Origin: CANLWN01 sp039815505
GTDB taxonomy: Bacteria; Bacteroidota; Bacteroidia; Flavobacteriales; Flavobacteriaceae
Direction of reading: 5' to 3'
Length of the DNA: 12,392 nt
Assembly (NCBI GenBank): GCA_039815505.1
Contig: JBCBZE010000066.1
Location: forward strand, 1-12,392
Each line of letters opens with the position of its first letter. Position 1 is the stretch's first letter. Shown here one piece after another: positions 1 through 7,828 of this stretch. The position numbers and the translations under genes are program-made. The notes under the pieces were generated by a model. That model saw only the letters and a program-made list of their open reading frames with translations. It searched no databases and was not told the DNA's origin.

Positions 1-3000
1 GCACCTCCACCAGCGGTGAGCTGAATGGTTCCCGCAGTACATCCGATATTGGCCGTTGTTACTGCTGAAAGGGTAATATCTGGAACCCTACCAACAGTTA
101 TTTGTTGAATATCCTCACAACCGTCATCAGTCCTTGTTACCACGAGGTAGTCATCCGGGTTAAGGTCATTGAAGGTAAAATTATTGTCTGGTTGTGCGGT
201 TTCGGTATCTACATGTGTTCCGTCGGGAACCCCTGGCGTTCCATTGTCAAACCACAGTTGATATTCATAATTGGGATTTACGTCGTTCGCCTGGATGTTT
301 ATGCTTCCAAGGTCATTACAATTAACGGGAGTTGTGCTTAGATCTACCCGTAGGTCCCTACGTAATATTCCTATATCCTCTGTACTGAACTCACAAGCAC
401 CTACAATAGGATTGCCCGTATTTACATCCAATTGTGTGACATCAACACGATACGCCCCGTTATTTGCAATAGAAAAACTAGGACCGTTGTTGGCGCTATA
501 AGGTATAAGAATGGCACTATTGGCCACATCGTATAATTGGTACCCATATCCATTGCCCAAATTGGTAATGGTAATATTTCCAGGCGTAGTACATACAATA
601 TTGGTACGATTATATTGGATGTCCAAGGTATTCTGATATACATTAAAGTAGAACCTGCTTATACAACCGTTTTGGTAAACTATGGACAACCTATACTCAC
701 CTTCCGAAGCGGCGGTATAATTGCTGCCCGTTGCAACGGTATTCCATGTACAGGAGCCATTTTTATTTGCACAGTCATCTATGGATGCACTACAACTACT
801 TTCATCCAATTGTTCCCAATTGATACTTTGGGCATCGGAGATATTGACTTCCAAAAGCTCCGAGTCATTTAAACCACATAGGAATATTTCGGGCAGAAAA
901 TCACCATCAACGGAACATTGAACCACCTCGCCCTGAATATCATTGTCGAGGTCGGCGTCGCTGTTTCGATCGTTAAAAAGATCTATGATAGGATTCGTTT
1001 GGGTAGTACCAAAACGTTCTACCACTATAATTTCATTAAAATCCTTGCAAGGATCGGCTACTTGTTTGTTTACTATGTAGGTCCCTACAATATCGACCAA
1101 GAAAGTACTTGGGTCATTATCGGGGTCACCGTCAGATAGGATTTCCCCAGCTTCGATGGTCCCATTTCCATTATCGTCCCTACCCCAAATGTAGGCATCA
1201 AAATTATCGCCGGCATCCAAAAGAACATCATCGCCACAAAGCAGCACATTCCTGGTAAAGTTACATGCGGTAAGGTCATCCAGCAAAAAGTTCGTGGCTC
1301 CCGGTGTTGGAAGGCCGCAATTACTTAAGCTAGAAACACTAGGGTCATCGGTTATAGTAGAGGTGTTAAGTGATCCTGTATACGTGGAATATGCAATGTT
1401 TTCGATAAAATCTACACAAGCATCTACAAAATCAAAGCAGTTTTCCGCTACTTTGACCTGTAAGCGAATTTCATAAGCCGGATCAAACTCATTAACGAGA
1501 TTATTGGGTACGGTAAAGGTCACCTCATTGGTGACATTGTCAAAAACATAGGTAACACCAGGCGCATTGCTTACATCCACATTTACAAATTCGGTGTTTA
1601 GAGGCAACACATCCCTAATCGTATAGTTCAATGCATCGTCATTACCTCTATTTCTAAAAGATAGGACATAATCCAAGGTTTGACCCAGATTAACACCCAT
1701 TCCGGTAATGTCATTACCCGCAATATCCTCTACCCTCTTTTCTAAAATAATCTCTGGTTCAATGATGTCGACGCTGATTGTATTGAGGAACAAATAGGTA
1801 ATATCACCACCTTGGGTCAGAAGAATTTTTACTTGTGCGGCGGTTTCATCGTTGGGCAACAATTGATTGAATAAGTTAAAATCATCCAAAGAAATAATAT
1901 CCGTATCCCATCCCAACGTATTTGTGCTTGCAGGATTTCTACTTAGCACATGGGCATCGTTGTCCGTGATAGTACTATTAAAAAAGTCGGTCTGAGGATT
2001 CAAATTATTGTATAAAATCGTAAATCCGTTCTGAGTTCCGGGTGCTGTTGTCGGAGTACTAGCGGCTTTGAACTGCATTTGAGGACCTGTAAAACCTTTG
2101 TCGCCCTCCATCGCGGAGGCACCAATTTTTGCTCTTACGGGAAGTGGGGCCGGTACTGTTCTAAAACCAGAGTAGTCAAAGGTTTGACTGTTATTGGCTC
2201 CCCCACCCGATATGGCCACCATTCCATCGAACGTAGAAATGTATTTACTGGTGGAATTCGGGTTTTCATAAATAATCACCATGGTCCAGCCCGCAAGGTT
2301 ACCACCTTGTTTGCGCTCCAATGTACCTACCACATTGGCAATGGTATACTCTCCATTTGGATTATCCCCTAAAGGGGCAACCAAATGCGTTACATTGGCA
2401 TAGTTTAGGTAAGGTGAATGTATCAAATCTACATCGGCTACACCTGGATCCGTGTTTCCATCTCTATCACGGTCACCGTCTTTATCATAAATTCTTTCGT
2501 ATTCAAATATAGGGTCGCTTCCCGGACCAATATCTACATATGTACCCCCTGGCACCTTAAACTTTACAAATTCATAGGGTTGATCTCTGCCATAGTCATT
2601 CGCTGGAGGGTTTTGAGTGGGACTAATGGGATCCGAACTTCTTGCATTCGCAAATGAATTACCTTCGTTGTATGGATATGTGCCTCCCCAATAGAGTCCC
2701 GCATAAATAACCCGAGAACAAGCGGGGGCATTTAAAGTTGCGCTACTGGAGCTGAACGTTGCCGGATCCGCATCAATATCGATGTAGGCCATGGGCAGGT
2801 TCTGATTTTTTGCATTGTTGTGATTGTACGCATTGTTGGGATCAAAGGGCGCATTCCTTGCATGGGAAGGGTTACTGTGTTGCGAAGGCCCCACAATTCT
2901 TGTATTAAGTATGTTGTTGGATAAGAGTGTAATATCTCCCTTAACTCGAATATTATCTCCGTTTAATCTTGGGGTAAAAGGTACCGCCACTTGTGCATTG

Positions 3001-3077
3001 GTCGTAAAAAGGCCACCAAGGACAAGTAAAAAAAGAAATAATACGTGCTGATTTTTGGTTAAAAATTTTGGTGTCAT
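1..3077 (-). CDS. Giant secreted adhesin-like protein with DUF11-like domain and SprB-like repeats (3' end outside window)
   Basis: An unbroken minus-strand frame runs from an ATG at 3077 to the left edge: 1025 full codons, no stop, so the C-terminus is missing. Residues 1-29 form a signal peptide (basic start, LFLFLLVLGGLF core, TNAQ end). Residues 95-340 form a module with motifs such as CSRVIYAGLYWGG and GGNLAGWTMVIIYEN, of a type I associate with large flavobacterial surface proteins. A Ca-binding-like Asp run, DKDGDRDRDGNTD, lies near 199-211. A DUF11-like beta domain spans about 440-545 (GQTLDYVLSFRNRGNDDALN). A second acidic loop, DDNGNGTIEAGE, is near 634-645. From about 820 onward, Cys-GxI-YxYQL-Gxx-GC units resemble SprB repeats and continue off the edge. 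The ATG directly follows the TAA of the upstream PorP/SprF-like gene, so coupled translation is likely. A type B sorting domain at the missing end is expected by inference only. The product is probably a cell-surface adhesin; ligand unknown. Confidence 0.88.
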   Translation of the reverse strand, partial: MTPKFLTKNQHVLFLFLLVLGGLFTTNAQVAVPFTPRLNGDNIRVKGDITLLSNNILNTRIVGPSQHSNPSHARNAPFDPNNAYNHNNAKNQNLPMAYIDIDADPATFSSSSATLNAPACSRVIYAGLYWGGTYPYNEGNSFANARSSDPISPTQNPPANDYGRDQPYEFVKFKVPGGTYVDIGPGSDPIFEYERIYDKDGDRDRDGNTDPGVADVDLIHSPYLNYANVTHLVAPLGDNPNGEYTIANVVGTLERKQGGNLAGWTMVIIYENPNSTSKYISTFDGMVAISGGGANNSQTFDYSGFRTVPAPLPVRAKIGASAMEGDKGFTGPQMQFKAASTPTTAPGTQNGFTILYNNLNPQTDFFNSTITDNDAHVLSRNPASTNTLGWDTDIISLDDFNLFNQLLPNDETAAQVKILLTQGGDITYLFLNTISVDIIEPEIILEKRVEDIAGNDITGMGVNLGQTLDYVLSFRNRGNDDALNYTIRDVLPLNTEFVNVDVSNAPGVTYVFDNVTNEVTFTVPNNLVNEFDPAYEIRLQVKVAENCFDFVDACVDFIENIAYSTYTGSLNTSTITDDPSVSSLSNCGLPTPGATNFLLDDLTACNFTRNVLLCGDDVLLDAGDNFDAYIWGRDDNGNGTIEAGEILSDGDPDNDPSTFLVDIVGTYIVNKQVADPCKDFNEIIVVERFGTTQTNPIIDLFNDRNSDADLDNDIQGEVVQCSVDGDFLPEIFLCGLNDSELLEVNISDAQSINWEQLDESSCSASIDDCANKNGSCTWNTVATGSNYTAASEGEYRLSIVYQNGCISRFYFNVYQNTLDIQYNRTNIVCTTPGNITITNLGNGYGYQLYDVANSAILIPYSANNGPSFSIANNGAYRVDVTQLDVNTGNPIVGACEFSTEDIGILRRDLRVDLSTTPVNCNDLGSINIQANDVNPNYEYQLWFDNGTPGVPDGTHVDTETAQPDNNFTFNDLNPDDYLVVTRTDDGCEDIQQITVGRVPDITLSAVTTANIGCTAGTIQLTAGGG

Positions 3078-5291
3078 TTAGGTAAGCAGGTTTGGTGTAA
3101 CCCGCATAATCCACATATCTTCATAGTACGAGTCATTTAGTTTGGAATAGTATGATACTAATGCATTGTTCCAAGAACCATGTTTCTTTAAATAAACATA
3201 CCTCCAATTATTTTTTGGGTTGATAAAATAACTGGCACTAAGTCCTTGAGAGTTAAGCATTTTTACAAATCTGTTGGCATTTTTTGGGTTGGCGAATACA
3301 TTGGCAATGATGTAATAACCATCACCTATACCATTTATTTTGTACTGTTTGGTTACTGGGTTGTTTGCGGTAAGCTTGTCCTTCACAACAACATTCTGTT
3401 GTAAAACATCGGTTCCGTATTTGGATGATTTTTCCCTTAGCTTATTTACATTGTCCGCATAGGCTTCATTAGAGTATCTGTTTTCTACGTTCATGATCCA
3501 AAGATTACCATTATAAGCCCCACCGACATTGGACTTGTATGCTTCCAATGCATCTTGCCAAGTTTCATGGCGTTCCAAGTACACATATTTTAATCCATTG
3601 TTGGTGTTATCTATATAATCTGGCTGTAAGCCTTGATCGTACAAACCATCTATAAACTTGTTCATATAATGCTCGCCTTTATACACGTTTGCTACTATAT
3701 AATAACCATCCGCTACGCCATCAAGGTCTCGGAATTTTCTATTTTTTACGTTAAGGCGTTTGGCTTCTTGCTGAAATTGATCGCTGTTGGTATTGTCCTT
3801 TGTAGAGATGGGATATGATTTTACTTCCGTAGCGGTACTTGCCAATACATCCTTAACATAAACCGTATTTTTTATACCATTCGGTTTTGTTTGGTTTTCT
3901 TCGGAAGTAATGCTGTTAGAAGCTATCCCGTCGGCATCTTCGTTTTCATGGATAGCCAGATCCCCGTTCATCGCATAATCGGCTTCCGTATCGGTAACGG
4001 TTGTTTTATCTTTTTCTGTAGAGGTATCATTTACGGCTATATCCGATTCCAATGCTCCGGGATCATTGTTGACGAAATAGATCTGTTCAGCTCTTTCCTC
4101 CAGGTCCGGACGCTCTCCCTTTGTTTCATTTCGTACCATTCTCATTACCCTTTCGAACCTGCGCTCCAAATCTTTCTGTCTACCAGCCTCCATGGAGTCT
4201 TGTCTAAACATTAATTCGGCTAGGATGGCATCGTTTTCCTCAAGGCGTTTCTTTAAGGTTTCTATTTCGTCATCTTTGGAAGCAAGAGACACATCATCTT
4301 CATTATCTTCCTCTTCGTTTTCTACCAAATCATCTCCATTTTCTTCAAGCATTACGCGGTCTTCGGTAAGATTAGGAGTAAAAGAATAAGCAAATGAGAT
4401 TTCATGGGTAACCCCAAAATTGTCAAAGTTGTTCGAAAGCCCTTTCTCCATAGTGTATCCTAATGAAAGCCTACGATTTAGATTAAAACCAAGACCGGCA
4501 GAAGCACCATAAAAATCATCATACCCCGCCTGTATCCAACCTATTTTTGGTAGATCCATAATAAGGCTACCTCCGAGGGTAATATCATCTTCACCAACTT
4601 TTCTAACCCTGGCCAAGGGCATTAAACGACCATTCTCCAAAACACCGGCACCATTATCAAAATCATAGGTATATTGTAAATGCCCGGAGAACGTTTTTTC
4701 ATTGAAACTGGTAAGGGACTCGCTGGTCTTTATATTGTAATCGAATAGATTTTCTGCCAATACCCCAAAATCGAATTTACCATAGGAAAGGTTAAACCCT
4801 GGTTGAAATGTTAAAAGATTACTATCCTGAAATCCGTTCAGTAAAGGGTCGTCCTCTATGGGGTTGGCACGGTTTTCATCAAAGCCGCTGTTGTAGTAGG
4901 AAACATTGGCGCCGAAGGTAAAATTGCTCTTGTCGTTAAGCTTTACACCGTAGGCATAGTTTGCCAGTACCCCAAAGTTGGTTATAATCCCTTCTCGCTG
5001 TGTGTAAAGGCTAAGCCCTAATCCCGTCCTGTCGTTGATACGCCCACTATAACTTAAAAAGTACGTTTGATTATTATCATCAAAAGATACCGATTGGTTT
5101 CTATGAAACAAGTTAATATAAGATTTGTCTTCCCTTACCGTTGAAAAGGTGGGGTTTATAAGGAATCTGTTATACTTCAATAGATTTTGGGCTGGAACAT
5201 CATAGGCTACAAAAGGGCTTTCGTCCTGTGCATTGACCGAAGTCAGCGCCATGATGAACAATAACAGGTATAGGGTATTTTTTTTAAACAT
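3078..5291 (-). CDS. PorP/SprF-family T9SS outer-membrane protein with C-terminal tandem SPOR-like repeats
   Basis: A 737-residue protein. Residues 1-21 are a signal peptide (LYLLLFIMALTSVNA). Residues 22-305 have PorP/SprF character: NLLKYNRFLINPTFS near the start, then alternating aromatic/Gly beta strands (TGLGLSLYTQREG, FTFGANVSYY, AGLGFNLNRRLSLGY) ending in ISFAYSF. Typical PorP/SprF proteins are about 300-350 residues, so more than half of this protein is extra. The extra part is a very acidic stretch (315-343), a charged coiled coil (about 338-386), a Ser/Thr/Asp-rich linker (387-515) and two homologous repeats at 528-602 and 657-732 beginning DGYYIVANV and DGYYIIANV, which resemble SPOR domains. 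In Flavobacterium johnsoniae, SprF supports secretion of the type B substrate SprB. Here both neighbours in the operon are candidate clients. The start is 6 bases after the preceding stop. The SPOR-like tail could contact peptidoglycan, which is inference. Confidence 0.88.
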   Translation of the reverse strand: MFKKNTLYLLLFIMALTSVNAQDESPFVAYDVPAQNLLKYNRFLINPTFSTVREDKSYINLFHRNQSVSFDDNNQTYFLSYSGRINDRTGLGLSLYTQREGIITNFGVLANYAYGVKLNDKSNFTFGANVSYYNSGFDENRANPIEDDPLLNGFQDSNLLTFQPGFNLSYGKFDFGVLAENLFDYNIKTSESLTSFNEKTFSGHLQYTYDFDNGAGVLENGRLMPLARVRKVGEDDITLGGSLIMDLPKIGWIQAGYDDFYGASAGLGFNLNRRLSLGYTMEKGLSNNFDNFGVTHEISFAYSFTPNLTEDRVMLEENGDDLVENEEEDNEDDVSLASKDDEIETLKKRLEENDAILAELMFRQDSMEAGRQKDLERRFERVMRMVRNETKGERPDLEERAEQIYFVNNDPGALESDIAVNDTSTEKDKTTVTDTEADYAMNGDLAIHENEDADGIASNSITSEENQTKPNGIKNTVYVKDVLASTATEVKSYPISTKDNTNSDQFQQEAKRLNVKNRKFRDLDGVADGYYIVANVYKGEHYMNKFIDGLYDQGLQPDYIDNTNNGLKYVYLERHETWQDALEAYKSNVGGAYNGNLWIMNVENRYSNEAYADNVNKLREKSSKYGTDVLQQNVVVKDKLTANNPVTKQYKINGIGDGYYIIANVFANPKNANRFVKMLNSQGLSASYFINPKNNWRYVYLKKHGSWNNALVSYYSKLNDSYYEDMWIMRVTPNLLT
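3096..3710 (-). repeat. Two SPOR-like repeats encoded at the 3' end of the PorP/SprF-like gene
   Basis: The two coding repeats are at 3486-3710 (residues 528-602) and 3096-3323 (residues 657-732). They align over their full length at protein level: DGYY-I-ANV, then a helix (MNKFIDGLYDQGL versus ANRFVKMLNSQGL), then a strand ending YVYL, then an H-x-x-W-x-x-AL helix, and a final WIM-x-V strand. The order strand-helix-strand-helix-strand and the opening YYIIANVF fit SPOR domains, which in characterised proteins bind denuded peptidoglycan. The family assignment comes from pattern, not from a profile search. About 54 residues of polar linker separate the copies, and the DNA is too diverged to be a recent duplication. 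Confidence 0.65.
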
Positions 5292-5297
5292 CTTGGG

Positions 5298-7553
5298 TTA
5301 ACGTATGATTGTTATAGTTCCTTGTTTTAGAACTTCTTGTGCGTTTCTTATTTTATAGAAAAAGACCATGTTTTGTGTTGGGAAACTAACTGAAGATTGC
5401 GGCCAGTTGTTCTGGTAATCAAATTCATTAAGTACTTCTTCCCCGCGATCGTTATATATTATCACATTCACTTCGGGATCATTGGAGTAAGAGTTAGGTA
5501 TTATCCACTGGTCGTTTATACCATCTCCATTTACGGTTATTACGTTAGGTACTCTAAAAGTATCTAAAAACTCTACCGTCAATTGCCTAATAACCTCACA
5601 GTTATCTATTGAAGCAATCAATATAAAATCACCTTCTTCGGTAAAGGTCATAGAGTCCGTACTGCTCATTAAATTGTTATCCGCGTCAAACCATTGGTAA
5701 GCGGTCCCGCCGCTTGCGGTTACTGTTCGTGAACCTCCTTCAGGGAAGACTACATTGTTCGATGAATCCAAAGTGACAGCCGAATCGTCAAAAGGAACAA
5801 TTACAATGTCGTTTGAAGGTAGTGGACAACCGTTCCTATCTAAAACCAATTGGTATGTTCCTGGCTGTGTCACTTGCAAGGTCTCCGCAAGAATGTTAAG
5901 ATCAACACCATCGCGCAACCAAGTAAAGCTTTCGCCCGTTAAGTTGGTTGTTGTGCTTATAACAATATCATCTCCACCTACACAGCTAACCAAAGCCGTA
6001 CTGGATAGTGTGAGGGTCTCATTTACTAGAAGTTGAACAGCTAAGGTGTTAGATGTTGAACTATAGGTGCTTAAGACACCGTCTATAGTGTAGTTCCCAT
6101 TTTCCGAAGTATCGGTCAGGCTGATGTTGTTCGCCGTAGCACCGCTAATATCCGCACCATCTTTTTGCCATTGATAGGTAAAACTGTTGATAAGGTCGGT
6201 GGTGACATCGGTAGTACTTCCATCGGAAGCTATCGCGTTGATCGTGGTAACCTCCAAAACGATACTTGTATTCTGGCAAGCCGCATAGGAGGTGGCATAG
6301 TTGGTCACAAGCTCAAAAGAATCGGGTGATACCACCACTGTGGATTCCGAGTTTATGGAAGTGGAGGCACACGCACCACCGCTCAAGGTCACTTCGGCGT
6401 AATAGGTGCCGTCTTGGGTAATATTTAAGGTACTGTTGGTTGCTCCACTTACCGGATTTCCATTCCTGAACCACTGGTAAGAAGGAGATGTAGCCGTTGT
6501 GGAAACACTTAGCGTTTCGGTTTGACTTGGTAGAAGGACGATATTTGCTGGATTGTCCCTGGTTACGGTAAAATCTCCAGCATTGGTAATACCGACCGCA
6601 GCGGAAGTTTCCGTACAGATTCCATTACCTTCTATTTGAACGGTATAATTGCCGGGAAATCCAGCATTATTGGTATCAATGGCATAGGTATATGCGCCTG
6701 CAGTAGTGGCTTGTACCACCACACCATCTTTAAACCATGTATAATCCAAAGTCGAGAAGTTCATATTGGCCTCTAGTGGAGGTGCCACCTCTCCTGTACA
6801 CAAGGCTGTTTGAGCGGGTGGATTAATTGCAATCCCGCTGGTAGTACCGGAGGTAACATCGATAAGGTTAGACTGGGTGTTTCCAGAACCCGAGCAGGAC
6901 CCGTAATCGATACTAACGTAGTACATTCCTGCTTGGGAAACGGATAAGGTAGGCCCGTTTTCCCCGTTGATCACGGTACCCTTCTCCTCCCAAATATACC
7001 GATAGTTATTTTCATCGGGCACATTATAGACTTCTAAAGTAATGGGGTTGCCATCACATACTTCTGCCGTTCCATCTCCAAAATCGGGCTTTCCTTGCTC
7101 CCGTATGGTTATAGAGGAGTTAAATCCGATATAGTACATTGGGTATGGGTCCGAGGGGTCGCTTTCGGAAGTAGGGCTCGTGCTGCGTACCCGCATTCTG
7201 TGCCCTTCACCTTGTATGTCCGTAGGCAGTACAAAAATAAAATCAAAATCGTTTTCGCTGTTTTTATCATTGACCCTCGTCAATTCAATAGGGCTTGCAA
7301 AATTTCCATTGGCATCGGAGAGCTCCAAGATAAACTCGTTGTCCGCATTGGCTGCACCGGCCCATGTAAAGTTCACAAAGTATTCATTGAAAGTGCTAGA
7401 TGCGCAGGCCTGGTTCCAAGGTGAATTCCCCAAACTAGGATTACCTGCAGGTTCGGGAGCGTTAGGAAATATCTGTGCTGAGGCGTGAAACGACCCCAAC
7501 AAGAGAAATACCATAGTAAAAAACGGAATGTCGTAAAATAGTTTTAGTCTCAT
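5298..7553 (-). CDS. Secreted Ig-like repeat protein with type B (gliding-motility) T9SS sorting domain
   Basis: A 751-residue secreted protein. Residues 1-26 are a signal peptide (FFTMVFLLLGSFHASA followed by Q). Residues 30-145 look FnIII-like (NEFILELSDANGNF, RMRVRSTSP). About six Ig-like repeats follow, each with a central Y/F-x-W-x-x-x-G core: YRYIWEEKG (~184), YTWFKDG (~271), YQWFRNG (~359), YQWQKDG (~460), FTWLRDG (~543) and YQWFDAD (~619). Paired cysteines sit around several of them. Residues 668-751 match the gliding-motility-associated C-terminal domain (CHU_C / Bac_Flav_CTERM): NVITVNGDGINDQWIIP, VNVIIYNDRGEEV, NMVFFYKI and a final TITIIR. This domain directs type B substrates through T9SS. 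It is the first gene of the operon and the PorP/SprF-like gene starts 6 bases after its stop. Possible roles are adhesin, filament component or accessory to the giant downstream protein. Ligand and attachment mode are unknown. Confidence 0.92.
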   Translation of the reverse strand: MRLKLFYDIPFFTMVFLLLGSFHASAQIFPNAPEPAGNPSLGNSPWNQACASSTFNEYFVNFTWAGAANADNEFILELSDANGNFASPIELTRVNDKNSENDFDFIFVLPTDIQGEGHRMRVRSTSPTSESDPSDPYPMYYIGFNSSITIREQGKPDFGDGTAEVCDGNPITLEVYNVPDENNYRYIWEEKGTVINGENGPTLSVSQAGMYYVSIDYGSCSGSGNTQSNLIDVTSGTTSGIAINPPAQTALCTGEVAPPLEANMNFSTLDYTWFKDGVVVQATTAGAYTYAIDTNNAGFPGNYTVQIEGNGICTETSAAVGITNAGDFTVTRDNPANIVLLPSQTETLSVSTTATSPSYQWFRNGNPVSGATNSTLNITQDGTYYAEVTLSGGACASTSINSESTVVVSPDSFELVTNYATSYAACQNTSIVLEVTTINAIASDGSTTDVTTDLINSFTYQWQKDGADISGATANNISLTDTSENGNYTIDGVLSTYSSTSNTLAVQLLVNETLTLSSTALVSCVGGDDIVISTTTNLTGESFTWLRDGVDLNILAETLQVTQPGTYQLVLDRNGCPLPSNDIVIVPFDDSAVTLDSSNNVVFPEGGSRTVTASGGTAYQWFDADNNLMSSTDSMTFTEEGDFILIASIDNCEVIRQLTVEFLDTFRVPNVITVNGDGINDQWIIPNSYSNDPEVNVIIYNDRGEEVLNEFDYQNNWPQSSVSFPTQNMVFFYKIRNAQEVLKQGTITIIR

Positions 7554-7680
7554 AAGTAGTGTAGTTTTGGGGACTACAGCAATATCAATTACGATCGATA
7601 CGTGTTTATTAAAAGTTTTCTTTTTACTTACAGCATTTAAAAAAAACGCTATCGACCTTCATTGGCACTGTATTCAACAA

Positions 7681-7688
7681 CAAATATG
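7681..7688 (-). promoter_or_regulatory. Weak candidate -7 element for the surface-protein operon
   Basis: Read on the minus strand this is CATATTTG, one mismatch from the Bacteroidota -7 consensus TAnnTTTG. It is the best match I found on this strand between the two divergent genes. It would give a leader of roughly 120 bases before the ATG at 7553. No convincing TTG -33 element sits at the right distance. Confidence 0.3.
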
Positions 7689-7689
7689 A

Positions 7690-7703
7690 CATATAATTAT
7701 ATG
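7690..7703. repeat. 14-base perfect palindrome in the divergent intergenic region
   Basis: CATATAATTATATG is its own reverse complement over all 14 bases and does not extend further. It lies immediately upstream of the weak minus-strand -7 candidate and about 100 bases upstream of the glnS promoter, which is where an operator would sit. It is almost entirely A/T, so chance is a real alternative. Confidence 0.35.
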
Positions 7704-7801
7704 CTAAGGAATTTAATGTTGTAGTAGCGATTAAATATGTTGTGAAATGCATTTATTATAGGGTGAAGGCTTTTTATATCCCTGAATCACTGCATTTTTC
7801 C

Positions 7802-7809
7802 TACATTTG
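7802..7809 (+). promoter_or_regulatory. glnS promoter -7 element (TAnnTTTG)
   Basis: TACATTTG is an exact match to the Bacteroidota sigma-ABfr-type -7 consensus TAnnTTTG. It ends 19 bases before the ATG at 7829, so transcription would start around 7813-7816 and leave a leader of about 13-16 bases. No clear TTG -33 box was found at the usual spacing. Its position argues against any glnS start upstream of 7829. Confidence 0.65.
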
Positions 7810-7828
7810 TGCCCTAAATTCAATTGCT

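Noticed and set aside
102..3051. Several plus-strand open frames of 60-111 codons
   Set aside because: They all lie antisense to the continuous 1025-codon minus-strand frame, lack recognisable motifs and overlap one another.
4192..4389. Serine-rich plus-strand frame of 65 codons
   Set aside because: It is the antisense shadow of the Asp/Glu-rich acidic stretch and coiled coil of the SprF-like gene.
7561..7577. Short inverted repeat GTAGT...ACTAC just upstream of the type B gene start
   Set aside because: A 5-bp stem with a 7-base loop is too weak to call an operator or RNA structure.
7742..7828. A 29-codon N-terminal extension of GlnRS beginning at the ATG at 7742
   Set aside because: The residues do not resemble GlnRS, and the exact TAnnTTTG promoter at 7802-7809 lies inside them, so a transcript from it would start after this ATG.
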